The notes: generated by a model from the sequence alone, not told the origin. 64,000 nucleotides of DNA from Chelydra serpentina (GCA_037349315.1 JBAIAC010000027.1:6417001-6481000); one strand, 5' to 3'. Counted from the stretch's first letter, positions 10,609-22,381 are shown. Translations and numbers: made by a program.

Positions 10609-10824
10609 TTCAATTCATTCAATAAATTGTTCCCTATGAGTTATTCATTTTCCTTTAGTTTAAAACCAAAGCCAAGTACTCTAGTCTTGACTCCACAGGT
10701 AAACCCTGCAAAGAAGGGGAATTAAATATGTCTGTAGTCAGAGGCTAAAAACTTCTTAAAATCTTCGTCAGGTCCTACTTCATTTAAAAGTCCTCCATCA
10801 GATATGTCTATCTTACATGCAAAA

Positions 10825-10975
10825 GGTAAAATCCTGACTCCATTTAAGTCAATGGAAGTTTTGCCACTGACTTCCATGGGCCAAGAATTTACCCAAAGTC
10901 TGAGCCCAAACCTATTGAAGTCAGTGGAAAGATTCTTAATGACTTCAGAAAGCATGGGATCAGTCCCTGTGAGCA
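10825..10975. repeat. Foldback-derived sequence with repeated cattgaagtcaatgg cores
   Basis: Three core-like units appear in a row (catttaagtcaatggaagtt, gccactgacttccatgggcc, cctattgaagtcagtggaaa). This suggests two neighbouring or merged short palindromic elements. The overlapping open frames on both strands (10722-10976 and 10804-10998) are by-products of this symmetry. Confidence 0.45.
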
Positions 10976-11959
10976 CATGGCCGAAGGGGCAGAATTAAGG
11001 TGATTGGAGTAGTCTCAGATCAGTATTGCTAGCCCCAAGCATTCAAAACTCAAAAGTCAGGCTCCAAAATCCAAAACATTTTTTGGGGGCTGCTCTTTAT
11101 TTGCCTTCCGGTTTTTCAGTCATTAGTGTGTTCATGGGTAACATTTTCAAACTTTTCTCCACAACGATGAGGGCTAGTAGCTTACTTAAAAAAAAAAAAA
11201 AGCTTAGTCTCATGTATTCACATGACTCCAGGGGCTGGGTCTTTAAGAAGAACCCCTCATATCCCGAGACTTTCAATAAAAGTGTGAGTAGCAACGCTGT
11301 GTTTCCATACATTCAAATATTTTGAGGATCAGGCGGTATTGTGTTTTGTTTTTAAAGCTATAACCTTAAAGGTCACCTATATAGGACAAAACAAATGGAT
11401 TTGTACCCATTTGTTTTTTGCTGCTTTATGAAATGTAACAAAGGCCTGAAAGGCTTTTTTTTCTGTTTGTGTGTACATTAGAAATTCAGGTTTTGTCTAA
11501 CCAGGTACTTCATGAAAACTACTGGGATGATGAGATCATAATAGACAGAGAGCTGAGCAATTTGTCATGGGAGAAACTGGTTTATTGTCAGATTATTTAA
11601 AACTCTGTTGTCTTTTGGCTATTTAACTTTTCCTTTTTCTTTGTAATATCTTGTAAATGATGCCATTGTATGAGTTTTCCTTTAAAAAAGAGGCCATTTC
11701 CAGTATCACCTTGGTCACAAGTCCTCCTAAACTAGCTCTATAATAGCTTTCATATGGGATGATTGATTAGCATCAGATTCTCCTATGACATTGCTGTTTA
11801 CTATAGAGACATAGCAGAAATTATCAATAAGATTGTGATCTATTGTGGGTCAGGTTAGCCTGTTATGATAATGAAGCGCTCCAGTCCGAAGTTGGATAAC
11901 GTTATATGTATGCAAGAGTAATGTTTTGTCATAATCTGTCAATGATTGTTTACCCCATA

Positions 11960-12235
11960 TAGTTTACCCCTGGGTTCTGTTCCCATCTCTGTCTGATTCT
12001 CTGTGCCTCAACTTATTGATCTGTAAAAGGGAGATGCTCTTGCTTACTTAACTCACCAAGTGTGTTAGGAGGCTTAATTATTTAGAGCTTGATCCAAACG
12101 CCCATTGAAATCAGTGGGAGTTTTACCATTTATTTCAAAAGGCTTTGGATCGGGCCCTTAATGTTTGTAAAGCAGTTTGTGGTTCTTAGGTGAAAGGAGT
12201 TATACAGATGGAAATTATTATTGGCATTCCATGGG
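11960..12235 (+). mobile_element. MIR-like SINE interrupted by a foldback
   Basis: The left piece reads ctctgtgcctcaacttattg, atctgtaaaagggagatgct and ttaggaggcttaattattta. The right piece resumes with atgtttgtaaagcagtttgt and attattattgg. The two are separated by the foldback at 12085-12157. Confidence 0.65.
12085..12157. mobile_element. Short foldback MITE with TTA duplication
   Basis: The termini are gagcttgatccaaacgccca and gctttggatcgggccc, which are inverted copies around ttgaaatcagtgggag. TTA lies on each side (12082-12084 and 12158-12160), and a MIR-like SINE is interrupted at exactly this point. That is the best evidence that these palindromes are mobile and Harbinger-like. Confidence 0.7.
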
Positions 12236-13339
12236 AGGCTTTGGTAAAGTGGCCTTTTATCTTGCTCTTTCCTTTTCATTTCATCTTCATTATCATATCT
12301 GTAGACTGGCATTCTATCTGCACAGTTCCTAATATGCCTTTGCACTTTTAGGTGTCCATAAGCACTGGCATATGGTAACACTTACATTTGAACCTTTTTG
12401 AAAAGTTGCAGATAATATCCTGCAAATGGGTTGTGTGGTTTACTTGGAGCTAGAGTTTTTATATATTTAGTTAATCGAGTTGGGCTGGTCTTTGTGAAAC
12501 TGTCCTCCTCACTCCACCCAGCTACATCATCCATCCATTCACAAAGGGAAGTTCTCCCCTGCTTGAATGAAACCCAAACATTAATGAATGTTCACTCTAA
12601 AACTTGAATCACAGATGATCACCTTTCACAACATTTACTATCTGGTGGAGCAACAGAAGCACCGTTGCCACATGTGTACAGACTTGCATTTAAATTGGTG
12701 TTTTACTGAATATTGGACTTCTGCTGGGCGTCTCTGGTAGTACTGGTTGGTTTACTGAGTTGTGTAACTGATGTTGGTAATTGCACAAAACTTTTAAAGG
12801 AGAGACTTTTCAAAGCATCTGAAAGATTTAGGGCAGGAAAGTCAATGAGGCTTGTGCTCTCTAAATCTCATAAGTGCTTTTGAAAATCTCAGCCTAATGG
12901 TCTTTGTTACTCAAACTTTTCTGGCAAAAGTACATTATGTATAATGTGGACCTCAGAAATGCTATCTTTTAAAATCTTTCCTTTTTATTAAAGCCAGCAC
13001 AATATGCATATTTTATATTGGTAATTAATTTGTATATAGATTATGTTGCAGAGTACTCAAGTGTCCCAGATAAGACCAGGTTCCATAGTCTAATTCTGTT
13101 TAGATTCTTATATCACTGTAGTATCTGAGCATCTTCCAGTTGTGCATGAAGTAATGCACTAACATCTGTCTTGTGTGGGCCATTCTTTCTCTCATCCTGT
13201 CCCCAGGGGCGAATTGGGTGTGCAGTGTAGTGATTTGTGTTGGTTGGTTGTCATAGTTAAATGTCCACATTGCTCTGTTTTTGTGTGAGAGGAGACAAGG
13301 TTAAAGAAGTGCATCTTGCAGTTGGAACAGAAGGGTGGG

Positions 13340-13600
13340 AGGTTTCTGGTCGTCCGTAGCTCCCAGGGAAGGTCATTCCGCAGTCTCAGACTGGCCCCCA
13401 AGAAAGCTGTCTCCTGCACTGACAAGCTTTGACCGTATGTTGTCGAAAGTTCCATTTTGGAATGGAGTTGTCAACCATGGTCCTCATCTTGGAGATGTAG
13501 GTGATCTTTTAGATGTCCTGGGTGCAGGCCCTTCAGCGCCTTGAGGATACGGGCCTTGAACTTGACTATGGGAAAGCAGTGTAAAGAATGGAGCTCAGGT
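13340..13600. repeat. Old interspersed repeat, class unknown
   Basis: Phrases such as gtcattccgcagtctcagac, cccccaagaaagctgtctcc and cccttcagcgccttgaggat resemble an old repeat seen across reptile genomes (possibly a LINE remnant). The open frames here are not supported as genes. Confidence 0.35.
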
Positions 13601-13690
13601 TTGTGTGCTGGGCATGGTACAAACACGTAGGAAGACTTGGATCCTGCCCCAAAGAACTTAGAATCTAATTTGAAACTTGCAAAAAGACAT

Positions 13691-13757
13691 AACTCAATTC
13701 CCATTGAAGTCAATGGAAAGTCTCCTGCCAACTTCAGTGGGAACTGGATTGGGCCCC
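13691..13757. repeat. Short foldback element
   Basis: It starts aactcaattcccattgaagt and ends cttcagtgggaactggattgggcccc. The outer arms (caattcccattgaagt / acttcagtgggaactg) pair, with the cattgaagtcaatgg core inside the left arm. Confidence 0.6.
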
Positions 13758-13770
13758 AAGTGAGTGAAAC

Positions 13771-13898
13771 CAGGGGTACTGGAACACTTTTTATAGCGGG
13801 GGTGCTGAGAGTCATTGAACTAAACTGTAAACCCTGTATATGATGGAAACCACTGCAAGCCAGGGGGTGCGGCAGCACCCGTAGTTCCAGCACCAATG
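13771..13898 (-). mobile_element. hAT-like MITE (ggtgctggaac termini)
   Basis: The ends are caggggtactggaac and gttccagcaccaatg, which are inverted copies. The flanks agtgaaac (13763-13770) and agtgtcac (13899-13906) match at 6 of 8 positions, consistent with an aged 8-bp duplication. The interior (gtaaaccctgtatatgatgg) matches, inverted, the element at 33584-33708. Confidence 0.72.
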
Positions 13899-14059
13899 AG
13901 TGTCACGAATATTAGCTGGGAAGTGGGGAGAGAGGACAAAGGCAAGATTAAAAAGAACATGTGGCTACACAGGTTAATTTAGAACCTGATGATTTCAAAT
14001 AAGTCAGACTGCTACCCCTGACTGCTGCTCCTCTGAGCCATCACTCTAAGGCCGGTTTC

Positions 14060-14420
14060 TTGTAGGCATCACAGGGGCAGTGGGTCTTGAGCAGGGATAT
14101 GAAAGATGAGTGGGCCTACGGATTAGTTCAGGGAGAGCATTTCATGTGTAAAGGGCAGTGTGGAAGAAAGCCTGGGGACGTTTGGGAGAGAAGCAGGCAA
14201 ATGACGCGCTCACGGCTGGCATCAATGGGAGCGATGGGAGCAATGCGATTAGAGACAGGAGCAGATAAGCAAGGAAGGGAGTTAAAGGGGAAGAGAAGCA
14301 ACCTGGAATTTGATGCAGTGGGAAATGGGAAGGCAGTGGAGGGGTCGAAAGGAGCCAGGGGTGACATGGACTATTTGAATGGATTGGAGAGAGGATTGGA
14401 GAAAATCCATTAAGAGCAGG
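14060..14420. repeat. Possible old repeat; unrecognised G+A-rich stretch
   Basis: The plus strand is purine-rich and gives a 108-residue open frame, plus two frames on the other strand. The composition (gaagagaagcaacctggaat, gaaatgggaaggcagtggag) resembles an old dispersed repeat more than a gene. No domain is visible. Confidence 0.3.
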
Positions 14421-15260
14421 CAAGACGTGTTGTTACACTACGTATCTCACTGATGTATTAAAATCTAATACATTGATGTATAAACCATCGTAACTCATGT
14501 ATATAGAAAATAAATCCAAGCCAGCTTTAACTGGGGGAGCATAAATGGTTTGGTTTAAAAACAAAACCAAATAATCATATTCATAATCGCTAATCCTTCT
14601 ACGGTAAACTGGCTGGAACCACTGTGTGTAGATGTTTTATAACCTACTGCAAATTGGTGACTGAGAGAATATGTAGTGTGGGGGAATTTATCTAGGGCAA
14701 TAAATACTATGTCAAGATTTCTTAATCTCTTGGAAAATCAGATAAGAGCTAGAGGCAAGATTACAAAGGAGTTGCCGAATTGCGGTTTGGGGTTTTAAGG
14801 GGTGTTGGGAGTGGTACGCTCTTTATTTGGCTTTGAAATAAATGTAAAATGTTAGAGCTGGTCAAAAACGTTGTGAAAAATGAAAATGTTTGGATCTGTT
14901 CTATGAAATAGAGCATGGACCATTATTATTTAGTTAGAGCATCATTTGGTTTCAGTGAGTACAGTACTTACTGTGTGGTTTGATTTGGATCGATAGTTAT
15001 TTTATCTGTGTGGCACAATAAAGAGCTAGCTTAGTCGTTTGGATTTATCCTATATAATAATGTCCACTAGTGATGGTCTAAAATAAAATACTGGACAGGC
15101 CCAATCCAGCAACTGTGACTAACATAAAAGTTCATTACTCAGTTAAGTCAGTCTCTCACCGGTGAATATCTTTAAATCTTAATCAGTGCAGTACGCCCGT
15201 GACTAAGGGTTACTTGTGTCAGTGGTACGATTGTGGTGGTCTTCTATAATTCAAGTTTGG

Positions 15261-15298
15261 AGGAATAAGATAACCCCGCAGGAATAAGATAACCCTGC
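15261..15298 (+). repeat. Tandem duplication of a 19-mer
   Basis: The unit aggaataagataaccccgc is followed directly by aggaataagataaccctgc, with one difference. This is a local replication-slippage product. Confidence 0.9.
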
Positions 15299-16699
15299 GT
15301 TTTCTGTGCAAGTCTGCTAAATTAATTTGGCTAAAGACTTGTTTTTAAGTGGGAATCCTTGAGGCATTTAAGCAGTAATACAGTTCTTGGGGTGTACGGT
15401 ACGGTAACCCAATATTTCCTGGTTTTCCAAGATTTAAGTACAAGTGTACTCAGTGTTCTTAAAGGGTACAGGCACTGCTAGTCAACCTTGATTCCGCATT
15501 ACTAAAGTTTTTGGGCAATGCATGTATTAAAGTCACGCATGTACTTAAGTGCTTTGCTGGTTTCTCCCAGAGCATTTAGTTAGTACTTTGCATTTAGCAA
15601 ATCACTTGTGTGGTTTCTCTTATCCTCTCTGTGGGAGAAGAATTGTGTGTACAAGCAGTGTTTTGTTCTGGTTCTTGGACTCTGTGATCTGCAAGGCTTT
15701 TTCCATCTTGAATTTCTGACTTCAGTTTCATAAAACCATTTTGTAGTCTGAAAACGGCATGTGTGAATATAGCATTTTGGGGGGGGGCATTGAGAAGGGC
15801 ACCCTGACAAATTTGAGAGTGTTGGAACTAAGAAGACTTAGTAACACAGCTGAATATTAAAAACTCATATGTTTCTAAAGTAACAAGAAAATTCAAGCAA
15901 TATTTGAGATCTGTTCATGTCACTGAGAATAAAATATCTAATTTCCTGGCTGTACTGGCAGATACAACATTCTCTGCTCCTCTTACTTAAAAATGTAATG
16001 CATCAGTTACATTTTTGCAACACTCTGCACCTGAGATAAAATGTATGAGTATTTATCGGTAAGCGTAGGGTCTATATGGCTTGGAGGCATAATAAAGACA
16101 GCCGAACATCCTGTCACTTATAACACATGTGCTTTTTTTTTATTAGAATGCAGGAACATATTAAATGTTTTCCTCTGTAGGAAGAGGCTTAGAGTAGAGA
16201 GCAAGAGAACAAAGCTGCTCCTATGGGATATGAAAATGAATTCCATGTGTACGAATGAAACCAGATAGCAAGTCACTCTGCTACTCTTTCTTTCTATCAG
16301 CCAGCAGAACATTAGTCTGTGTCATTTTAAGGGTACATATTAGTGTTAATTTAACCCGTTCAATTATAAGAAGGCTTTCAACGTTAAATCATGTATTATT
16401 AACACAGTGCGGTAGGCGGTAGAATGCTGCACGATAGGACAAATGGGCTAAACATAGAGTGCCTCTGCCCAGAGAATTTACAGTCAAAATTCTATAGCAT
16501 CCTGTTCTCTTTCAGGTCCATTCAGACTGTATTGTATCCCCTTAGCTGGTGATTTTTCTCTTTGCCCTACTGACCTTAGTCGTCAATGTACGGGTTGTAT
16601 ATTTATGTGATAAAAATGCTCAGCTGGGCTGGGAGAAATCCATCCTTTCTCCTCAACCCCTAGGCTGTGGAACTATCCCTAAAACTACTATTGACAACT

Positions 16700-16887
16700 C
16701 TGGGGCTGGATTAACCCCTCTGTGGTCCTTATGCACATCCCAGCCAATCCAAATAGACAAGACAAAGGGTAGGAGAGAATACAGGCACAGAGAGGCGAGG
16801 TGACTTGTCCATGAACAGTGTCAGGAATAGAATCCAGGCCTCCTGTGTCCCGGTCCAGTGCTCTATCCACTGGACCACGCTGCCTCT
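16700..16887 (-). mobile_element. MIR-like SINE
   Basis: The antisense MIR signature is clear: acaggcacagagaggcgagg, tgacttgtccatgaacagtg, tagaatccaggcctcctgtg, then the head antisense cagtgctctatccactggac and cacgctgcct. Confidence 0.85.
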
Positions 16888-17486
16888 TGCAGAGCTCTGT
16901 AGTTTTCTATTTAAGCAGATGGGTTTGGAGTAAAGAGGTAGATTTTTTTCATTTCTTTTTGTCTAAATGTAAGAAGGGTATTCACCTCACCCGGGTTAAT
17001 TCTGTCCATGTTTTATTTATGTGTATTCTTCCTTTTAACAGGGTTAAAGTACTTCCTTGGCTCCCTGCCACTCCACCACAAGAAGTGTGTTGTCTCGTAG
17101 TCTGTGTGCTGCACACACAACACAATCCAGACACAGCAGGGGGAGGCAGAGGCAGAAGCATGTTACGCTGATGCCCTGGGGACACAGCTGCAGCAAAAAA
17201 ATAGCAGACGGAGCACAGCTGACTGTAGCAAAAAGATGAGTTCAGTGGGATCCTTGCTTAGACCTGATGCAGCTGTGCTAACCGCTGCTCAGGGGGGCTA
17301 CCCCATCACATTTAGCGGCTGCTTGGGGGATTGAAAACTGTTTCTAAAGTAGCTGCTGGTATGCACAGGGCTAAACTGCATTCACAGCTGCTTTGCCAGG
17401 GTCAGGATGAGTTGTGAAATGCTTTTTAAACACCTTTCTTTCTAGTTTATATAGGGATCATCCTCACATCCTAGCTGTATTCATTT

Positions 17487-17565
17487 GGGGCCAGATTCTC
17501 AGCTGGTGTGAATTGGCTTAGCCCATGGAATTGTGTCACTTTAGACAGGCTGAGGATCTGTTCCC
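17487..17565. repeat. Short foldback element (ccagattctcagctggtgt type)
   Basis: The left arm ggggccagattctcagctgg pairs with the right end ggctgaggatctgttccc. The centre is eroded. Related copies lie at 51064, 55798 and 57627. Confidence 0.55.
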
Positions 17566-17914
17566 ATTTCAGAAAAGGCGATAGTTCATTAGGCTATTGG
17601 TTGCCCTATAGGAGAAAAAGTTTCAAAGGTGGTGAGATTTTTGGTGGTTTTATCCTTCTCATTGCTCCTTACTTCCTCTGCCACTCTATGGAGATTTCCT
17701 TTTCTCTAAGATTTACAAATACATGTTCCTTATTTGCCAGCACTGATCATGGTTGCAATGTACCTTGGAGACAGGTGGCAAGGAGTGAGCCTAACTATGT
17801 TCTAATACCGGTATGCATTATGAAATTGTGCTAACTGCTGCCAAGGAATCAAACTGTAGATAATATGACAGGAATCCAAAGGTACTTTCGCTCTTTTCGT
17901 CTGTAAATCTCAAA

Positions 17915-18092
17915 ATGCTGTAGAAAGATGAGTATCATTATCCCCATTTTACAGATGAGAAAACCAAGGCACAGATTGATAAAGTAACTGACTTAAAGTC
18001 ACATAGGTCAATGGCGGGGGCAGGAGGTAGCACCAAGGTCTCCTATCTCCCAGCTCATGACTCTTTCCACTGAACCATGCTGCCTCTTTCTA
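17915..18092 (-). mobile_element. MIR-like SINE
   Basis: It reads gtatcattatccccatttta, cagatgagaaaaccaaggca, cttaaagtcacataggtcaa and tttccactgaaccatgctgc, the full antisense of the MIR body and head. Confidence 0.85.
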
Positions 18093-18674
18093 TGATTTGT
18101 GTTTCTGTTGGGGAATAGTTTTTCCTTCTTAAATTCCCCTTTGAGTCCTGCACTTAGGCAACTTTCTAGCTGACGAGGCCTAGATGTGGCTTCCTCTGGA
18201 AACAGATAGTGTCACCCCCCCCCCCCCGAACATTCGAGCAGTGTGAGGTGCTTCCTTTCTTCTCCCTATGGGGAAGTTTACTTCCTCTTCTTGGTTTTAA
18301 CACACATCCTTCAGCAGTCAGAGATCCATACACCTCTTCCCTTTGACAATTTGCATTAGGATAGCCCCTGGCGGCTGTCACTTATTTCATTACACTATTT
18401 GGCTTTTTTAAAATGTTGTGAATTCATTGCTTGTGAATGTTCCTGGATTGACAGCCCAGGAAACTGAGGTCTTCTATGTATAGAACCTGCAGAGCTTATC
18501 CACACAGCCCCACCTGTGTTCCTTACCCTGACTGAGATGGCTCAGCCTAAGGATGAGAGGGAGGTCAGCTGTCTCTTTCAACCTTAGCCTCTCTGCTGAA
18601 AAAAATACAAAATGGGAACTCTTTTCCTTTTCTCTCTCCACACATCGGGCCATTAGGAATTGGACTACTTACAT

Positions 18675-18790
18675 TGGAAGCTCTTTGAGGCAGGGACCAT
18701 CTTTTTTTGTTCTGTGTATGTACAGCGCCTAGCACACTGGGGTCCTGGTCCACGACGGGAGCTCCTAGGTGCTACTACAATAAAAAATAG
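18675..18790 (+). mobile_element. LINE-tail fragment
   Basis: It reads gaagctctttgaggcaggga, tttgttctgtgtatgtacag, cgcctagcacactggggtcc and gggagctcctaggtgctact, then an A-rich end. It is a close match to the tail at 21970-22092. Confidence 0.8.
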
Positions 18791-19454
18791 ATGAGTGAGT
18801 TGGTATCTTATTATTATTTATCATCACACAGGCCACCCAATGTCCACCAAATGCAATAACTTTCAACCACTACTAATCTAGGTTGGATTAGGATCAGGGA
18901 CTGAAAGGTAATAGGTTCAGGATCCCATTACCTAGTTCCCTTAGCCAGCCATTCCCCCCACGTTCTTAATAAACAAGACAAAACAGAGACCCAAACTAGC
19001 AAAGGGGATTGTTGGGAGATCAGACACCGTCAGGATATAACTGGCTTCACAGAGTGTGTTTTGATTTTTCCTTGGATTGCTTTTATAATGGATAATGTGT
19101 CCTACAAAACACTTTTTTGGTAGGCTGTACACAGCGTGATACAATGTGGCTCCAATTACCAGCTTCAACAGGTTAATTTTAATGCACTTGTGGCAGTTAT
19201 TGATCAAAGGTAACATTTATAACCAGGGACGACTACTTTGTCAAGGTTAGATCTTGCTCAAGAAACAGCCTTTGATAAGATGAGCTATTGACTGTAAATT
19301 CTAGAAGCCCAGCCTCTTAACAGATTAGTGCTGTCCTTTTTAAGCAAGATGTAAGTAGGAGGGGGAAGAGAAATGCTGGGCCCCAGTCTCCCTGCTACAT
19401 GCACATATATAAACATTCAATCTTTAACCCCCCCCCCCCCGATATATCCCACTT

Positions 19455-19675
19455 GTATATTTATTATTTTTAATTATTGGTAGTACAGTAAGGCCAAGAG
19501 AGAGCCCAACGGAGAGCAGGGCCCCAGTGTGCCTGCAGTGAAGAGTTTACATTCTAAACAGACAGACCAAAGGAGAAACACAGGCCCAGAGAGGAAATGA
19601 TTTGTCTAAGTTTATTGGCAGAGCCAAGAATTCAAATCGGGTCTCTTGAGTCCCAGTCAAACGCCCTATTCATAT
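19455..19675 (-). mobile_element. MIR-like SINE with LINE tail (antisense)
   Basis: The tail in antisense (attattggtagtacagtaag, then gaagagtttacattctaaac) is followed by the MIR body (acaggcccagagaggaaatg, gggtctcttgagtcccagtc). Confidence 0.65.
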
Positions 19676-20067
19676 ACAGCTCATAGAGTAAATGCAAGCA
19701 ACCTGCATAAGAGCTGTAGCCATATCAGGTGCTATTGTATTCCCCTCTTGCAAGGAAAGCACCTTGGGTTGGGCTGGTACTTGGATAAGAAACCTCCAAG
19801 GAAAAGCTAGGTTGTTTCGATTCTATAGCTAGTGCTCTTTCCTTCTAGTCAGTACTGAACCAAGGTACTAGGGATGTGTTGCACTGTTTTTGACATGTGA
19901 CGTTCAGTCGAGATCTTGCGGACATTAACAATCCAATGTCATTTTCCACAAGAACAGGAATGCTGGCCGAATTCCAGCTCATTGCATTCTGTCTCCTTAA
20001 TCAATTCCCCCTCCAGCTTCAGGGAAACATGGCAAATTTACTTTGTCCTAAAGAGTTGTGTAGATTT

Positions 20068-20330
20068 CAGGGTTTCCAGGCATCCGTTTTTTGACCGGAA
20101 CACCCGGTCAAAAAGGGACCCTGGAGGCTCCGGTCAGCACTGCCGACCAGGTCGTTAAAAGTCCAGTCGGTGGTGCAGTGGGGGCCTAGGGCTAAGTCAG
20201 GCTCCCTGCCTGCCCTAACTCCATGCGGCTGTCAGGTCCCTACGGCCCCTAAGCGCTGGGGCGGCCAGGAACTAGGAGGCTCCATGTGCTGCCCTTGCCC
20301 TCAGCACCGGTTCTGAGGTGTTGTTATTGC
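20068..20330 (+). mobile_element. G+C-rich hAT-like nonautonomous element, right end missing
   Basis: It begins cagggtttccaggcatccgt, followed by tgaccggaacacccggtcaa, a hairpin, and then aagggaccctggaggctccg. The matching right terminus is not seen, so the copy is truncated. Superfamily assignment (CAGGG start) is inference. Confidence 0.5.
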
Positions 20331-20385
20331 TTGTTCATTTTCAAAGAGCTGTGGGGGCCTTCTGGATGAGATGCACCCTCTAAAC

Positions 20386-20834
20386 CAGAGGTCTCAAACT
20401 CAAATTACCATGAGGGCCGCATGAGGACTAGTGCATTGGCCTGAGGGCCGCATCACTGACCCCGCCCCCTCGCCTTCCCCGGCCCTGCCCCACTCCACCC
20501 CTTCCATTAGGCCACACCCATTCTCTGCCCCTTCTCCGCCTCCTCCCCTGTGCGCACGGCTTCCCGCTCCTCCCCCCTCCCTCCCAGAAACCGCGAAGCT
20601 CTTCCCCTGCGGCCTGCCGGGCTCCCCGCGCCCCCCCGCATACCCCCGCATTTAAAAAAATTTTTTTTACCCCCAGGCAGTTCCCGCTGCCAGAACAACT
20701 GTCTGGCGGCGGGAACTATGTGGGGGTAAAAAAAAAATTACTTTTTTTTCTTTTAAAAAGGGGGGCGGGGGGTGCACAGGGAGCCCGGCGGGCTGCAGGG
20801 AAGAGCTCCACGGGCCGCGTGTTTGAGACCCCTG
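20386..20834. mobile_element. hAT foldback element with perfect 8-bp duplication
   Basis: The termini are cagaggtctcaaactc and gtttgagacccctg. The perfect duplication ctctaaac lies at 20378-20385 and 20835-20842. Inside, gaagctcttcccctgcggcc pairs with gggctgcagggaagagctcc, and agttcccgctgccag pairs with ctggcggcgggaact (about 20679-20717), so most of the 449 bp can fold on itself. The same terminal family occurs at 45328-45630. The pyrimidine-rich open frames here are not genes. Confidence 0.92.
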
Positions 20835-20842
20835 CTCTAAAC

Positions 20843-22092
20843 GTTAGACCAGACGTAGTGTGTCATTTCCCAGTGTCACAATTCCAGTATGAGGAGGAGA
20901 TTGTCTTGCCTGTGATCCCTCCTCGCTACTTCCTTTCTTGATCACTGGGGACAACGTTAGTATCCTACCTGTCACTCAGGCCTGTAACCTGGGCGTCCTC
21001 TTCGACTCGGAACTCTTTCTAGGTCCTCACATCCAGGCTGTGTCTAAAGGCTTGTCTATGCAAACATTTAGACCCTGGTAAGCTGGGGTGTCACGCTACT
21101 CCACACTAGCCTGCTGGGGTCTAAGTGTCCTTGTGCACAGTTTATGAGAACGCTTTGATCTAGTCCCTCCTTCAAACAGGACAAGATCAAAGTGCTGTAA
21201 AGAACTGTTCACTTCCGTCAGCAGCGTGCGCCTAGGTAGTGAGGCAGGTTAGTGAGGAATAGATTTACACCCCAGCTTACTGATGTCTACTTCATATAGA
21301 TAAGCCCTAAATCTTGCTGATTGTTTCTGCATAACATCTCTAACATATAACCTTTCCTTTCCATCCACACAGCTAAAACTCTCATCGAAGCTTTCATCAC
21401 CTTGCCTCTCGATAACGGCACCATCTTTCTCTCTGGCCTTGTGAAGTGTAATCTTGTCCTGCTCATGTCCATTGAGAATGCTGCTGCAAAGGTCATTTTC
21501 CAAACCCATCGCTTTTATCGTGCTCCCTTGCTCTCTGACTCACTTCACCGATTGTCCCTTCTCTATCTCAACAAACAGCAGCTGCTTGTTTGCACCTTCA
21601 AGGTTCTACATGGCTTATTCCCACCATATCTGCCATCTATATTTCACTATTGAAATGTCAACTCCCGCCTCCAACTGGCCCATGATGTTAGCCCTGCTTG
21701 TTACATTTTCAAACAAGCTCCATCGTGCTTTCTCCCACGCTGTCTCTCACACTGGGGAGGAGCTCCCCTTAAACATCTGCAAAGCCACCTGATTCTCCTC
21801 TTTAGTCCCTCCTTAAAACGCTCCTTTACTACGATTCCTAAATTTTTTTGTCAGTGGCTAGGTTGGTGTATCAAGATCACGGTCTGTCAGGCTGACCAAT
21901 ATTGTCTCATTGTTTTTTTGTACTTCCCCGTCAGTCTGTCTGTGTCCCGCTGTTGGTCTCGTCTTATACTTAGATTGTAAACTCTTTGGGGCAGGGAGAG
22001 ACTGTCTTTTTGTTCTGTATTTGTACGGCGCCTAGAACCATGGGGTCCTTGTCTAAGCATGGGGCTCCTAGGTGCAATGGTAAAAAATAAAT
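20843..22092 (+). mobile_element. L2/CR1-like LINE relic: 3' part of reverse transcriptase and tail
   Basis: Conceptual translation gives NLGVLFDSELFLGPHIQAVSK before the inserted MITE. After it come PLDNGTIFLSGL, ENAAAKVIFQTHRF, FKVLHGLFPPYLPSIF and then EELPLNICKA. These follow the order of the C-terminal part of L2/CR1-clade reverse transcriptases (NLGV.FD, RLDYCN..L.GL, NAAAR, F.ALHGL.PPYL). Frameshifts and stops show it is dead. The 3' end (21970-22092) carries attgtaaactctttggggca, gtacggcgcctagaaccatg and an A-rich end, the tail also found on the MIR-like SINEs. A Harbinger-like MITE interrupts it at 21048-21307. Confidence 0.85.
21048..21307. mobile_element. PIF/Harbinger-like MITE inside a LINE
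   Basis: The termini aggcttgtctatgcaa and ttcatatagataagccc are inverted copies. TAA flanks both sides (21045-21047 and 21308-21310). It splits the reverse-transcriptase reading frame of the surrounding LINE relic, so it is the younger insertion. Confidence 0.85.
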
Positions 22093-22381
22093 GTTCTTTC
22101 TTGTTGAGGGTAAATGGTACATTTTGGCTACTGATGTTTTAGCCTGCCCCTCGGTTAATTAGCCTGGGGCCAGAACTGTACGGAACAGCAAGCAGCTTGA
22201 GAACAGTTAATGAGAAACGTACTGGATTCCAAAATGATTAGCCTGCTGCATCAACCTCAGAAATCGCCTTGGAATTTTCTAGGTTAAATAATAATTAGGC
22301 ATGTTGTTAAGGATATCCAAAGAGCCTCTCTGTAATATTTCAGTTTACAATGTATCTCTAAAATAACTCCGTTTTACAGGT

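Noticed and set aside
13471..13896. 141-residue minus-strand frame
   Set aside because: It is composed of a hAT-like MITE (13771-13898), a foldback and an old repeat.
14087..14423. 108-residue plus frame with charged residues
   Set aside because: Purine-rich sequence with three overlapping frames on both strands; it resembles an old repeat.
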